From Mycoplana rhizolycopersici (lineage in GTDB: Bacteria; Pseudomonadota; Alphaproteobacteria; Rhizobiales; Rhizobiaceae), in assembly GCF_013378445.1 (NCBI RefSeq), contig NZ_JABXYK010000001.1, positions 434,001-498,000 of the forward strand: a stretch of 64,000 nt of DNA, written 5' to 3'. The notes beneath the pieces were generated by a model that was not told where the DNA came from, ran no database searches, and saw nothing but the letters and a program-made list of their open reading frames with translations. A program made the position numbers and the translations under genes. Shown in pieces: positions 12,414 through 24,076 of this stretch. Position 1 is the first letter of the stretch. Each line of letters opens with the position of its first letter.

Positions 12414-13736
12414 TCAGTTCTTCAGCTCAGCCTTTTCAGGATTGGCGGGGAACGACGGATCGGTCTTCTCGCCGCGCAGCAGTTCGAGGGCGTACTGCAG
12501 CTGCAGGTCGTCCTTTGCTTCCGGCGGCACGTAGGCAGCGGAGCCGGAGCCTTCCTCGTTCTCGCTCTGGCCCTTGATATGGCCACGCAGGCTCGATTCG
12601 CCCGCGGTTTCGAGCTTGCCCTGCAGTTCCGGCGGCAGCGGCTGGTCGACCTTGATGTCCGGCGTGATACCCGTGCCCTGGATCGACTTGCCCGACGGCG
12701 TGTAATAGAGCGCCGTCGTCAGGCGCAGAGCACCGGCGTCGCCGAGCGGAATGATCGTCTGGACCGATCCCTTGCCGAACGAACGGGTACCGACGACGGT
12801 GGCACGGCGCAGATCCTGCAGCGCACCTGCCACGATCTCCGAAGCCGAAGCCGAGCCGCCGTTGATCAGAACGACCAGCGGCTTGCCGTCGGTCAGATCA
12901 CCCGGGGCGGCGTTGAAGCGCCGGGTCTCGTCCTCGTTGCGGCCGCGCGTCGACACGACCTCGCCGCGTTCCAGGAAAGCGTCCGAAACGTTGATCGCCT
13001 GATCCAGCAGGCCGCCCGGATTGAGGCGCAGGTCGAGAACGAAGCCCTTGAGTTTGTCTGCGGGAACATCGGCCTTGATCTTTTCGATGCCCTTTTCGAG
13101 GTCATCGAAGGTCTTCTCCGTGAACGAAATCACACGCAGGTACCCGACGTCGTTCTCGACGCGATACTTCACCGCTTTCACCGCGATAATGTCGCGCATG
13201 ATCTCCAGTTCGATTGGCTTGTCGGCACCCTTGCGGATGAGCGTGAGCTTGATCGGCGTGTTGACCTTGCCGCGCATCTTGTCGACGGCTTCCTCAAGCT
13301 TCAGGCCGCGAACGTCCGCGCCATCGATCTTCGAAATCAGGTCGCCTGCAAGTACGCCGGCGCGGGCAGCCGGGGTGTCGTCGATCGGCGTGATGACCTT
13401 GACCAGTTCATCTTCCATCGTCACTTCGATGCCGAGGCCGCCGAATTCGCCGCGCGTCTGCGTGCGCATGTCCTCGGCATCCTTGGAGTTCATGTAGGAC
13501 GAATGCGGATCAAGCGAAGAAAGCATGCCGTTGATCGCATTTTCGATCAGCTGGTCTTCCTTGGGCGGGGTCACATATTGCGCGCGCACACGCTCGAAAA
13601 CGTCGCCAAAGATCGACAGTTCGCGGTAGGTTGACGAACCCGCAGCCTCTGCCGGCGCCGTCACCGAATAGATTGCGCTCATGGCCGTAGCACCCATCAG
13701 TGCTCCGACGAGAACAAGGGAAGCCCTACGAATCAT
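12414..13736 (-). CDS. ctpA: C-terminal processing peptidase, S41 family
   Basis: 440 residues. A periplasmic Ser/Lys protease that trims C-termini of envelope proteins. An N-terminal signal/anchor (MIRRASLVLVGALMGATAMS) is followed by a PDZ domain at about 98-172 and the protease core. The nucleophile lies in NGGSASASEI (292-301, probably Ser297) and the general base Lys322 in RSFGKGSVQ. The chosen ATG at 13736 starts the hydrophobic signal and has GGAAAGG upstream; the longer frame adds only envC shadow. It overlaps the envC stop by 11 bases, implying coupled expression; EnvC-like activators and Ctp proteases act together in cell-wall remodelling. Confidence 0.93.
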   Translation of the reverse strand: MIRRASLVLVGALMGATAMSAIYSVTAPAEAAGSSTYRELSIFGDVFERVRAQYVTPPKEDQLIENAINGMLSSLDPHSSYMNSKDAEDMRTQTRGEFGGLGIEVTMEDELVKVITPIDDTPAARAGVLAGDLISKIDGADVRGLKLEEAVDKMRGKVNTPIKLTLIRKGADKPIELEIMRDIIAVKAVKYRVENDVGYLRVISFTEKTFDDLEKGIEKIKADVPADKLKGFVLDLRLNPGGLLDQAINVSDAFLERGEVVSTRGRNEDETRRFNAAPGDLTDGKPLVVLINGGSASASEIVAGALQDLRRATVVGTRSFGKGSVQTIIPLGDAGALRLTTALYYTPSGKSIQGTGITPDIKVDQPLPPELQGKLETAGESSLRGHIKGQSENEEGSGSAAYVPPEAKDDLQLQYALELLRGEKTDPSFPANPEKAELKN

Positions 13737-15162
13737 CACGTACCTTTCCAGAGACACTTGCGGTCCACCAGGGTCTGGGATCAACCGGTTTGCCGTTCTT
13801 TCGAAACTCAATGTAAAGCGTTGGCCGATCCGTTTCCAGCGCCAATGCATTCACGCTTGCCACTCTTTTTTCACCCATCACGGCGAGCGGCTCACCCGCC
13901 ACGACGAACTGTCCTTCTCTGACATTCACCCGGTCCATGCCCGACAGCACGAGATGATAGTCGTCCCCGACATTGAGGATGACCATCCGGCCATAGCTCC
14001 TGAATGTCCCTGCGAACACCACCCAGCCATCGGCGGGCGCCGTTACCAGCGCACCCGCATTCGTCGCAAGAATCAGCCCCTGTGACGAATGGCCCGTGCC
14101 ATCCGCATCGCCGAACTGCCGCACCGCGTCACCCGCAACGGGAAAAGCCAGCCGCTTCTGCAATTCGGAGAACGGATATGCGGGAGCAATGCGGTTTTTG
14201 TCGGGCGAGGCGGAGAGCGCCGCCTCGCGCGCGCGCCGGCGTTCGTCTTCCGTCTGCTTCGCCCGTTCGGCTTCCTGCACGCGTGCAAGAGCTGCTGCCT
14301 CGCGGACCGATGCGATTTCGCGCTCCATGCTGCCGATCAGGCCTTCCAGGCTGGTGGCACGTCCGGCGAGTTCGTCCGAGCGCCGACGCTCCGCTTCCAA
14401 CGTCCGCGTATTCTCCGCCGCCAGAGCCTCGTTCTCGCTGATCAGGAGTTGCGACCGCTTCTCCTCTTCCAGCCGGTTGCCCATGGCGGTTGCCAGATCG
14501 GCTTTCTCCTTGCCGATCTCGTTTCGGATCGCGATAAGCTTCTGCAGGTCGGCGACAAGCTTGTCAGTCTCGGCCCGGATTCCGGGAACGACGGCGCCGA
14601 GCAGGATGGCGCTACGCACCGAGCCGAGCGCGTCGTCGGGCGTGACCAGGATGGCAGGGGGCGGATTGCGTCCCATGCGCTGCAGCGCCGCCAGCACTTC
14701 GGCAAGCAGGCCGCGGCGCTCGTGCAGCGAAGCGCGGGCCGCCTCTTCCTCGCCGCGCATTTCGGCCAGGCGCTTTTCGCCGGCGAGAATCTTCGCTTCC
14801 ATTTCCTGGCGCGCCCGGGCGGATTGGACAATCGCCTCGCGCAGCGACGCGCGATCCTTTGCCAGCCGGTCGATACCGACTTCCAGCTCTCGAACCTTGT
14901 CCTGCGAAAGCGTTATGGTTTTCGACAGCTCCTCCAACTCGCGCCGGGTGCCGTCGCGACGAAGCGCGATCGCGGCCGCCGGATCGGCTTCCCCATCCGA
15001 GTTCTGGGCGATCCGCCCCGTCGTGCCGGGCTCCTGTTCCGAAGCGGTTGCAAAGACGGGGGCGGAAAGCACTGCCGCAAGGGCAAACGCAACCAGGCCC
15101 AGTCGCGATGCGCGACGGGCCGCCCTTCGTTCCCCGCTTCTGTCTGGTGCCGACGCTGCCAT
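13726..15162 (-). CDS. envC: EnvC-like murein hydrolase activator (M23/LytM fold)
   Basis: 478 residues. An N-terminal membrane/signal segment (about 20-42) is followed by about 270 residues of heptad-rich coiled coil and a LytM domain from about 345 onwards. The LytM domain appears degenerate: where active M23 enzymes carry zinc ligands this protein reads GHSSQGLILATNAG and YIEFRKNGKPVDPRPW, as in EnvC, which activates amidases rather than cutting peptidoglycan. A role in septal splitting is inferred by homology. It overlaps ctpA, and rlmH lies upstream in the same orientation. Confidence 0.88.
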   Translation of the reverse strand: MAASAPDRSGERRAARRASRLGLVAFALAAVLSAPVFATASEQEPGTTGRIAQNSDGEADPAAAIALRRDGTRRELEELSKTITLSQDKVRELEVGIDRLAKDRASLREAIVQSARARQEMEAKILAGEKRLAEMRGEEEAARASLHERRGLLAEVLAALQRMGRNPPPAILVTPDDALGSVRSAILLGAVVPGIRAETDKLVADLQKLIAIRNEIGKEKADLATAMGNRLEEEKRSQLLISENEALAAENTRTLEAERRRSDELAGRATSLEGLIGSMEREIASVREAAALARVQEAERAKQTEDERRRAREAALSASPDKNRIAPAYPFSELQKRLAFPVAGDAVRQFGDADGTGHSSQGLILATNAGALVTAPADGWVVFAGTFRSYGRMVILNVGDDYHLVLSGMDRVNVREGQFVVAGEPLAVMGEKRVASVNALALETDRPTLYIEFRKNGKPVDPRPWWTASVSGKVRDDS

Positions 15163-15322
15163 GTTCCCGCGCCTTGTTTATCCGAACCGTCTAGCGCACG
15201 CGGGTGCGCAACTGGAAATCAATTTTGCTTGCACGCGCGCTCGATCGAATCGTCCTCACGAGACCTAGCGCAATTTCGCCAGAACACAGCGCCGAAATTT
15301 CGACCTGACGGACAAATCCTGC

Positions 15323-15805
15323 CTAGACACGGTGATAGGGATGGCCGGAGAGAATGGTGGTGGCGCGATAAAGCTGCTCGGCGATGAGGATGCGGACAAG
15401 CTGGTGCGGCCAGGTCATCTTGCCGAGGCAAAGAACAGCATCGGCGCGCGCGTGCAGAGCCGGTTCCAGCCCGTCCGCGCCGCCGATCGCGATCATCACC
15501 TCGCGCTTGCCATCGTCGCGCCATCTTCCGATCAGGCCCGCGAAATCTTCCGACCCGATCGCCTTGCCGCGCTCGTCCAGCAGCACGAGCACAGCGTCCG
15601 TGGGAAGCGCCTTTTCGAGAAGGGCCGCTTCCTCCCGTTTGCGGGTCTGCGCATTTGCGGCACGGCTCTCCGCCACCTCGACCATCTTGCCGAGTTCGAG
15701 CCCGATTGCCGGACCCGACTTGGCAAAGCGATCGAGATAACGCGCGGCAAGATCCTTCTCGGGCCCGGCCTTCAGCCGTCCCACCGCAAAAAGCCCGATT
15801 CGCAT
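15323..15805 (-). CDS. rlmH: 23S rRNA (pseudouridine1915-N3)-methyltransferase RlmH
   Basis: 160 residues, near the family length of 155-160. RlmH is a SPOUT-fold, SAM-dependent enzyme that methylates pseudouridine 1915 in helix 69 of 23S rRNA. Conserved pieces are LLDERGKAIGSEDFA, IGGADGL (SAM loop) and the C-terminal HPYHRV. The start at ATG 15805 gives MRIGLFAVGRLKAGPEKDL as in homologues; an in-frame start 57 bases upstream is less likely. It lies 97 bases after rsfS, in the conserved obgE-proB-proA-nadD-rsfS-rlmH order. Confidence 0.95.
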   Translation of the reverse strand: MRIGLFAVGRLKAGPEKDLAARYLDRFAKSGPAIGLELGKMVEVAESRAANAQTRKREEAALLEKALPTDAVLVLLDERGKAIGSEDFAGLIGRWRDDGKREVMIAIGGADGLEPALHARADAVLCLGKMTWPHQLVRILIAEQLYRATTILSGHPYHRV

Positions 15806-15902
15806 TGACCCGGTACCTCCGTCGCACAGCGGCAACGCTCGCCCCAAGGGGCGTCTCAACATTTGGCCGCCTGGCGCGCTCCGAAGGCGGGCGCGCGACG
15901 TT

Positions 15903-16313
15903 CTAGTGCAACGTGCCCTCTTCCATGTCCGGAGCGGCCCACATCTTTTCGATGTTGTAGAACTCGCGGACTTCAGGACGGAACACGTGGACGATGATGT
16001 CGCCCGTATCGATCAGCACCCAGTCGCCGGTCTCCAATCCTTCGACGCGGGCGGAACCGAAGCCCTCATCCTTCAGGTCGGTGGTCAGGTGGTCGCAGAT
16101 CGCCGCGACATGACGGTTGGATCGCCCGGACGCGACCACCATGTAGTCGCCCAGCGCGGATTTCCCGGCAATGTCGATCGTGACGATATCTTCGGCCTTC
16201 GAATCCTCGAGGCTTGCGAGGACGGCTTGAAGAGCGCGTTCGGCAGCATCGTCGCCGCGTCCTGCGCTTTTGGGAAGAGCGCGAACGCTTCCCTTCGCGT
16301 GCACTGTTGTCAG
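15903..16313 (-). CDS. rsfS: Ribosome silencing factor RsfS
   Basis: Binds uL14 and blocks subunit joining when nutrients are short. The Iojap/RsfS domain is clear: DIVTIDIAGKSALGDYMVVASG, TGDWVLIDTGDIIVHVF and EVREFYNIEKMW. The start is unusual: no ATG precedes the domain. The family-typical LTTVHAKGS begins at a CTG (16311-16313) with AAGGA six bases upstream, giving 136 residues. Alternatives are a GTG at 16304 without a well-placed ribosome site, or a GTG at 16376 with none. The downstream stop is certain. It lies between nadD and rlmH. Confidence 0.88.
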   Translation of the reverse strand: MTTVHAKGSVRALPKSAGRGDDAAERALQAVLASLEDSKAEDIVTIDIAGKSALGDYMVVASGRSNRHVAAICDHLTTDLKDEGFGSARVEGLETGDWVLIDTGDIIVHVFRPEVREFYNIEKMWAAPDMEEGTLH

Positions 16314-16415
16314 AGTAAATCCTTTCCACTTAACAGATCCGGCACGGTAGTGATTCGCGCATTCGCGTCGAACCACATCTAGATTTAGGCATCAATAGGG
16401 GCCGGTTTCAAGATA

Positions 16416-17060
16416 CTACTCTTCATCCCTGCGTTTCTGGGCTTCGGCCCGGTGGCGAAGCGCGCTGGAACTGAGGAGCGAGCGCGGGCCGTGAATGAAC
16501 GTCCAGGCGGGCGCACGACGATAGGCAAGCGCGCCGGCATCCTCCTCGTCCACGCGGGCATGGTCGAACGTCTTGGCCATCATCGAGGACAGGAAGGCCA
16601 GCGTAGAGCCCGGCCGGTCCACCACCGCAATGGGAAAGGTCCGGGCAATCCTCTGCCAGTTCTGCCAGCGATGAAAGCCCTGCAAGCTGTCTGCGCCCAT
16701 GATCCAGACGAAATGGACGCCGGGATTGCGAGCCCTGACGATTTCAAGCGTGCGGGCCGTATAGTTCTGTCCAGTCGTCTTTTCGAAGGCGGTCACCTTG
16801 ATACGCGGATCGGGGGTGATCGCCTCCGAGAACTGCAGGCGCTCGGCGAGCGGCGCGAGCTGGCGATGATCCTTGAGCGGATTTCCGGGCGTTACCATCC
16901 ACCAGAGCTGATCGAGGCGAAGGCGGCGAAGCGCGATATCGGCCACGAGCACATGGCCCTCGTGCGGCGGATTGAACGAGCCGCCGAACAGGCCCACCGC
17001 CATGCCCTTTTCGACATGCGGCATCCGCAGGTAGCGCGACTCGATCCCCTCCGGCTTCAC
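16416..17060 (-). CDS. nadD: Nicotinate-nucleotide adenylyltransferase
   Basis: 214 residues. NadD joins nicotinate mononucleotide with ATP to form deamido-NAD. The nucleotidyltransferase signature GLFGGSFNPPHEGH lies at about residues 23-36, and the C-terminal SSSALR corresponds to the ISSSxIR motif. The start is a GTG at 17058-17060 that directly follows the proA stop codon without a gap, with GGCG/TAAG context only; a later ATG (MPHVEKGM) is possible. Co-transcribed with proA upstream and rsfS downstream. Confidence 0.93.
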   Translation of the reverse strand: MKPEGIESRYLRMPHVEKGMAVGLFGGSFNPPHEGHVLVADIALRRLRLDQLWWMVTPGNPLKDHRQLAPLAERLQFSEAITPDPRIKVTAFEKTTGQNYTARTLEIVRARNPGVHFVWIMGADSLQGFHRWQNWQRIARTFPIAVVDRPGSTLAFLSSMMAKTFDHARVDEEDAGALAYRRAPAWTFIHGPRSLLSSSALRHRAEAQKRRDEE

Positions 17061-18332
17061 TTACGCCCGCACCTGTCCGGTGCCGCGCACCCTGTATTTG
17101 AACGAGGTCAACTGCTCCACGCCGACCGGGCCGCGGGCATGCATCTTGCCGGTGGCGATGCCGATCTCGCCGCCCATGCCGAATTCGCCGCCATCGGCAA
17201 ACTGGGTGGAGGCATTGTGCAGAAGGATCGCAGAATCGATCTCCGCAAAGAAGCGGTCGGCCACGGCCTGATCCTGCGCGATCACGGCCTCGGTATGCGC
17301 CGATGACCAGCGGCCGATATGCTCGATCGCGCCCTCGACGCCATCGACCAGCGCCACGGCAATGATTGCGTCGAGATATTCGGTCGACCAGTCCTGTTCG
17401 GTCGCCAGCTCGAGACCCGGGACACGGGCGCGAATCTCGTCGGTGGCACGGACTTCGCAGCCGGCTTCCTTCAGCGCCGAAACAAGCGGCGAAAGCAGCG
17501 TCTCGGCGCCCGCCCGGTCAATCAGAAGCGTCTCGGCCGCACCGCAGATGCCGGTGCGGCGCATTTTCGAATTGACGACGATGCGGCGCGCCATCTCCAG
17601 GTCGGCGGAACGGTCGACGTAGATGTGGCAGAGCCCTTCGAGATGGGCGAAGACCGGAACGCGCGCCTCGTTCTGCACACGGGCGACCAGGCTCTTGCCG
17701 CCGCGCGGCACGATGACGTCGATGCAGCCGTCGAGGCCCGACAGCATGGCACCGACGGCCGCCCGGTCGGCAACCGGGACCATCTGGATCGCATGCTCGG
17801 GCAATCCGCCTTCCTTCAGGCCCTGCACCAGGCAGGCATGGATGGCCTGTGACGAGTTCAGGCTGTCCGAGCCGCCCCGCAGGATGACCGCGTTGCCGGC
17901 CTTCAAGCACAGCGCGCCAGCGTCCGCCGTCACGTTCGGCCGGCTCTCGTAGATCACCCCGATGACGCCGAGCGGCGTGCGCACACGCTCGATATGCAAC
18001 CCGTTCGGGCGATCCCATTCGGCGATCACGTCACCGACAGGGTCTTTGAAGGCAGCGATGTCGCGAATGCCGGCGGCAACCGCCTCGATCCGCTCCGGCG
18101 TCAGCGTCAGCCGATCGATGAAGGATGCTGCAACGCCGCTCTCGCGGGCATGCACAAGGTCGATCGCATTGGCTGCAAGGATCGTTTCGCTTTCCGCCTG
18201 GATGGCCTTCGCCATCGCTTCGAGCGCGCGGTTCTTCGTCTCCGTCGACGCCGTTGCCAGCGGGCGGGCGGCTGCGCGCGCTCTTTTGCCGATCGTGGCC
18301 ATCAGTTCGGCGACGTTGGTTTGCTCAAGCAT
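17061..18332 (-). CDS. proA: Gamma-glutamyl phosphate reductase (glutamate-5-semialdehyde dehydrogenase)
   Basis: 423 residues. Second step of proline synthesis: NADPH reduction of gamma-glutamyl phosphate. The ALDH-fold catalytic cysteine is Cys263 in [13 protein letters not shown], and [17 protein letters not shown] and [11 protein letters not shown] are typical cofactor-site blocks. The start at ATG 18332 gives [11 protein letters not shown] and overlaps the proB stop by 8 bases, so proB and proA are coupled. Confidence 0.96.
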   Translation of the reverse strand: MLEQTNVAELMATIGKRARAAARPLATASTETKNRALEAMAKAIQAESETILAANAIDLVHARESGVAASFIDRLTLTPERIEAVAAGIRDIAAFKDPVGDVIAEWDRPNGLHIERVRTPLGVIGVIYESRPNVTADAGALCLKAGNAVILRGGSDSLNSSQAIHACLVQGLKEGGLPEHAIQMVPVADRAAVGAMLSGLDGCIDVIVPRGGKSLVARVQNEARVPVFAHLEGLCHIYVDRSADLEMARRIVVNSKMRRTGICGAAETLLIDRAGAETLLSPLVSALKEAGCEVRATDEIRARVPGLELATEQDWSTEYLDAIIAVALVDGVEGAIEHIGRWSSAHTEAVIAQDQAVADRFFAEIDSAILLHNASTQFADGGEFGMGGEIGIATGKMHARGPVGVEQLTSFKYRVRGTGQVRA

Positions 18333-19500
18333 GGGCGGGATCCTTCTTCTGCGCCGACGCGCCGTCCGGCCGCATTGCACCGGTCATGACGAGGTCGTCG
18401 CGGTGTACCATCGCGGCCCGCCCCGGATAGCCGAGGATGCCGGCGATCTCCGCCGATTTCTTTCCCGCAATCTGCCTGGCCTCTTCGGCGTCATAGCTCG
18501 CAAGGCCGCGTGCGATCTCGCGGCCATTCAAGCCGACGATCGCAATAGTGTCGCCGCGTGAGAACAGGCCGGACACCGACCGCACCCCGGCGGGAAGGAG
18601 GCTCTTGCCGGAGCGCAGCGCCGCCTCCGCACCCTCGTCGATGGAAAGGATGCCGGCCGGCTGCAACTGTCCGGCGATCCACGTCTTGCGGGCAGTAACC
18701 GGCGAACCGGCTGGGGCAAACCACGAGGAACGAGCCCCTTCCGCAATGGCGCGGAGCGGATGGTCCGGCTTACCGGATGCGATGATCATCGCGCAGCCCG
18801 CAGCGGTGGCGATCTTGCCGGCATCGATCTTGGTACGCATGCCGCCGCGCGACAGCTCGGAAGCGGCCCCGCCCGCCATTGCCTCGATTTCCGGTGTGAT
18901 CTCGGCGATCGTGTCGAGAAACCGGGCCTGCGGATCGAGATGCGGGGGCGCCGTGTAAAGCCCGTCGATGTCGGAAAGCAGCACCAGCAGGTCCGCGCCC
19001 GCCATGGTCGCAACGCGCGCGGCCAGGCGATCGTTGTCCCCATAGCGGATCTCGGTCGTTGCGACCGTGTCGTTTTCGTTGATGATCGGAACGGAGCCGA
19101 GCTTCAGAAGTTGCTTCAACGTTGCGCGTGCATTGAGATAGCGCCGCCGCTCTTCCGTATCGCCAAGGGTCAGCAGGATCTGACCGGCCACGATTCCCTC
19201 GGTCGAAAGGCTCTCCGACCACGCCCGGGCCAAGGCGATCTGGCCGACGGCGGCGGCCGCCTGGCTTTCCTCAAGCTTCAAGGCGCCCTTGGGCAGGTTC
19301 AGCACGGTCCGGCCGAGCGCGATCGCCCCCGACGAGACCACCAGCACCTCCGCGCCGCCGGCGCGAAGTGCTGCGATGTCGGCGCAAACCGCATCCAGCC
19401 AGGCCTTTTTCAACCCTGTCGCCCGATCGACCAGCAGCGCAGAACCGATCTTGATGACGATGCGCTTGTGGCTCGAAAGCGCCGTGCGGGTCGAAGCCAT
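18325..19500 (-). CDS. proB: Glutamate 5-kinase
   Basis: 391 residues, two domains. The N-terminal amino-acid kinase domain opens with [13 protein letters not shown] and holds the [26 protein letters not shown] active-site region. The C-terminal PUA domain (about 280-380) contains [21 protein letters not shown] and TIAIVG. ProB phosphorylates glutamate and is normally feedback-inhibited by proline. The start is ATG 19500, giving [15 protein letters not shown]; obgE ends only one base upstream. Confidence 0.96.
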   Translation of the reverse strand: MASTRTALSSHKRIVIKIGSALLVDRATGLKKAWLDAVCADIAALRAGGAEVLVVSSGAIALGRTVLNLPKGALKLEESQAAAAVGQIALARAWSESLSTEGIVAGQILLTLGDTEERRRYLNARATLKQLLKLGSVPIINENDTVATTEIRYGDNDRLAARVATMAGADLLVLLSDIDGLYTAPPHLDPQARFLDTIAEITPEIEAMAGGAASELSRGGMRTKIDAGKIATAAGCAMIIASGKPDHPLRAIAEGARSSWFAPAGSPVTARKTWIAGQLQPAGILSIDEGAEAALRSGKSLLPAGVRSVSGLFSRGDTIAIVGLNGREIARGLASYDAEEARQIAGKKSAEIAGILGYPGRAAMVHRDDLVMTGAMRPDGASAQKKDPAHA

Positions 19501-19501
19501 G

Positions 19502-21449
<1,948 letters not shown>

Positions 21450-21481
21450 GCCGAACCGCCGCGATCGTGCGATGGCCGATG

Positions 21482-22072
21482 TCACCGCCGCGATGCAGCC
21501 GGGCGAAAATCGCCCGGTGAAAGCAGCGTCTCCACATGCGGCACCATCGCGCCGCGCGCGACCGAGTAGATCTCGCTCAGCCCGGTGATGCGGAAGCCGA
21601 TCGTCTCCTGCACCTTCAGCGAGGCGGGATTGTCGGCAAAGACGCCGGAATGGACCTCCACGCCCGGCATCCGCATGAGGAACCGCGCCGTTGCCGCCTG
21701 CACGGCCTCGCCCATATAGCCGCGAGCCCAGTAGAAGCGGTTCAGCCAGTAGCCGAGATGCCAGCCGCCGGCCCGCTCCTCGAAGGTCACGGCTCCGATA
21801 TGAACGTCGTCCCCGGTGGTGATGGCAAGTGCCCAGCCCGGCACGAGCCCGCTCGTCACGCCCGCAAGCCACTCTTCCGCATCCTGCCGGTCGAACGGTG
21901 CGGGGACCCGCGCCAACATGCGCGAGACCCGGAAGTCGTTCAGCGATTCCGCAATTGCAGACGCATCGGCAAGCCGGTGCGGACGCAGAGCCAGCCGCGC
22001 CGTCGCAATGGCGGGCACGGCTCCCGGGTCTGCGACGGCGTGGTCTTCCCGCTCGTGACGAAGCGCGCTCAT
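21482..22072 (-). CDS. GNAT family N-acetyltransferase (RimJ-like)
   Basis: 196 residues. RimJ/RimL-type acetyltransferase fold: TARLALRPHRLADA at the N-terminus, HLGYWLNRFYWARGYMGEA as the acetyl-CoA binding motif, and NPASLKVQETIGFRITG near the end. The acceptor is unknown. The start ATG at 22072 overlaps the stop of the preceding acetyltransferase gene (ATGA), so the two are coupled and perhaps duplicated. Most of a longer upstream frame is a shadow of that gene. Confidence 0.88.
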   Translation of the reverse strand: MSALRHEREDHAVADPGAVPAIATARLALRPHRLADASAIAESLNDFRVSRMLARVPAPFDRQDAEEWLAGVTSGLVPGWALAITTGDDVHIGAVTFEERAGGWHLGYWLNRFYWARGYMGEAVQAATARFLMRMPGVEVHSGVFADNPASLKVQETIGFRITGLSEIYSVARGAMVPHVETLLSPGDFRPAASRR

Positions 22073-22701
22073 CCTATGTTCCCCCAGCTCTTCAGGGAAA
22101 CCCAGGTTCGCCGGTCCAACCGGTACCATTCGACCGATACCATTCCCCCCACGGCAAGGCTCTGGACCATGCCGGTCGCCTGGAACTGAAAGCCGCACTT
22201 CTGGATGACGCGTCGCGAGGGGATGTTCATGACGCGGCAGCGCGCATCGATCTGGTCGACGTCGCGGGTCCTGAAGACCATGTCCGTCAGGCTTTGCGCC
22301 GCTTCCGTGGCGTAGCCCTGGTTCCAGTATGGTTCGCCGAGCCAGTAGCCGAGTTCGACCGTGCGCCCGTCTTCCTGGGGCTCGACACCGCAGCAACCGA
22401 TGAACGCGCCGTTATCCGCCGTTGTAATCGCATAGACGCACTTGCCAATCGCGCCGGCTTTTGTGCGTCGCACGAAGTCAGCCGCGTCCGCGATCGTGTA
22501 TGGATGCGGCATGCGGGCAACCATCGTTGCAATGTTGGCGTTGTTGGCGAGATGGGCAAGGGCGTCGATGTCGTCTTCGTGCGGGGCTCTGAGAACGAGC
22601 CGCTGCGTCAATAAGATCGGGCAATCGGTCCTTGACCGTTCCGGCCTTGGCCGTTGTTCGGGAGACCGGGATTGGTCTTCCCTCAACAATTCGCTGAACA
22701 T
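22069..22701 (-). CDS. GNAT family N-acetyltransferase (RimJ-like)
   Basis: 210 residues, the same fold as its downstream neighbour: TQRLVLRAPHEDDID, ELGYWLGEPYWNQGYATEA (acetyl-CoA loop) and IPSRRVIQKCGFQFQ. Acceptor unknown. ATG 22701 is preceded by GGAGG; the longer frame would read through the upstream terminator hairpin. Rhizobial genomes commonly have such a pair between rpmA and obgE. Confidence 0.88.
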   Translation of the reverse strand: MFSELLREDQSRSPEQRPRPERSRTDCPILLTQRLVLRAPHEDDIDALAHLANNANIATMVARMPHPYTIADAADFVRRTKAGAIGKCVYAITTADNGAFIGCCGVEPQEDGRTVELGYWLGEPYWNQGYATEAAQSLTDMVFRTRDVDQIDARCRVMNIPSRRVIQKCGFQFQATGMVQSLAVGGMVSVEWYRLDRRTWVSLKSWGNIG

Positions 22702-22722
22702 GTTCGATCCTCCAGATGAACA

Positions 22723-22756
22723 AAAAGGGGAGATGGATTGCCCCATCTCCCCTTTT
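22723..22756 (-). terminator. Strong hairpin terminator after rpmA
   Basis: A 14-base perfect stem (AAAAGGGGAGATGG at 22723-22736 with its complement at 22743-22756) and a six-base loop; on the minus strand a run of T closes it. It separates rplU-rpmA from the acetyltransferase genes. Confidence 0.9.
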
Positions 22757-22828
22757 GTTTCTGCAGGTTCGATACCTGTAGCATCAGCCGGGTCGATGAG
22801 ACGCCGGCTGTTTTAGAGCGCTACCGGC

Positions 22829-23098
22829 TTATTCCGCTGCTTCGGCTTTCGGCATTACAGACACGTACACGCGGCCATTGGCCTTCGTACGGAAGTTCAC
22901 GTTGCCAGCCGTAAGCGCAAAAATAGTGTGGTCCTTGCCGAGGCCGACATTGGCGCCCGGATGCCACTTCGTACCGCGCTGACGCACGATGATGTTGCCT
23001 GCAATGACGGTTTCGCCGCCGAATTTCTTCACGCCGAGGCGCTTGGACTCCGAATCGCGACCGTTACGCGAGGAACCGCCAGCTTTTTTGTGTGCCAT
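22829..23098 (-). CDS. rpmA: Large ribosomal subunit protein bL27
   Basis: 89 residues. bL27 reaches toward the peptidyl transferase centre. It begins [20 protein letters not shown] without the cleaved leader seen in Firmicutes and contains GVKKFGGE and the [10 protein letters not shown] block. It follows rplU by 30 bases. Confidence 0.97.
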   Translation of the reverse strand: MAHKKAGGSSRNGRDSESKRLGVKKFGGETVIAGNIIVRQRGTKWHPGANVGLGKDHTIFALTAGNVNFRTKANGRVYVSVMPKAEAAE

Positions 23099-23128
23099 GG
23101 GAGTTCTCCTTTACCTTCGTCCTGATCT

Positions 23129-23503
23129 TCAGTTCGCTGCTGCTTCGGCAGCGGCTTCGGTCTTCTTGGAAGACTTCTTTGCCTTGCCGCCGGCTGCCGC
23201 GATGTCGACGATCCGGACAGTCGTCTGGTGCTGGCGATGGCCGCGCGAACGCTTGGAGTTCTGGCGGCGACGCTTCTTGAAGGCGATGACCTTCTTGGCG
23301 CGACCCTGCTCGACGACTTCGGCGGTCACGACCGCGCCTTCGACGAAGGGAGCACCGATCGTCGCGTCGGCGCCTTCGCCAACCATCAGCACTTCGGTGA
23401 ATTCAATCTTGTCGCCAGCGACAGCGACGAGCTTTTCAACCGTCACGACGTCGTTGGCTGCCACGCGGTACTGCTTACCGCCGGTCTTGATGACTGCGAA
23501 CAT
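23129..23503 (-). CDS. rplU: Large ribosomal subunit protein bL21
   Basis: 124 residues. The core starts [14 protein letters not shown] and contains [19 protein letters not shown], an rRNA-binding basic stretch. An Ala/Lys-rich tail of about 20 residues follows, common in rhizobia. Start ATG 23503 is preferred over an in-frame ATG 15 bases upstream because it gives the family-typical N-terminus. The first gene of rplU-rpmA, behind a leader of roughly 170 bases. Confidence 0.96.
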   Translation of the reverse strand: MFAVIKTGGKQYRVAANDVVTVEKLVAVAGDKIEFTEVLMVGEGADATIGAPFVEGAVVTAEVVEQGRAKKVIAFKKRRRQNSKRSRGHRQHQTTVRIVDIAAAGGKAKKSSKKTEAAAEAAAN

Positions 23504-23676
23504 TTCTTGTCCTTTCATGTTCGTTCCGGCTCTTCGCAGAAAGGCGAGGCCGTCTTTTTGTCAGTCGGTTTGGACGGGATTGATCCCGCCGGTGAAAATG
23601 GTCCGGGCACTTGTCGCCGTAGCGCAAAGTACCGACCCACTGCAGGCAGACCCTAGGCCTTTGCCACGCACGTGCG

Positions 23677-23705
23677 GCAATAGGCGAGCTTCCAAAACCT
23701 GTCAA
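23677..23705 (-). promoter_or_regulatory. Sigma70-type promoter of rplU-rpmA
   Basis: On the minus strand TTGACA (23700-23705), 17 bases, then TATTGC (23677-23682). The predicted leader before the rplU ATG is about 165 bases, long enough to hold a folded regulatory element. Confidence 0.5.
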
Positions 23706-23756
23706 GGCGTTTTGCCGCTTTCCGGTCAATTAGTTGCCTCTGGGCGAAACTGCCCC

Positions 23757-23785
23757 TTGCAAGCGCGCAAATCAGCCGCTATGTA
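23757..23785 (+). promoter_or_regulatory. Sigma70-type promoter of tRNA-Ser
   Basis: TTGCAA (23757-23762), 17 bases, TATGTA (23780-23785), about 26 bases before the predicted processing site of the tRNA. Confidence 0.5.
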
Positions 23786-23817
23786 GCCGGCGCGCTGAAC
23801 AAGCGCCGACCGTATGC

Positions 23818-23909
<92 letters not shown>

Positions 23910-24076
23910 GGTTCCTTGGGCTGCCAAGGCCCCCATCGACCAGCCGACATCTTCTTGATTTCGATATTCGTGCCGAGGTTGGCCAGGGCCACAATGATGG
24001 CACTAACGAAACGGCGCAAGCTCATCATGCGTTGCAGCTACGAGGCGCCCACAACACAACACAGCGAGATACGCCG

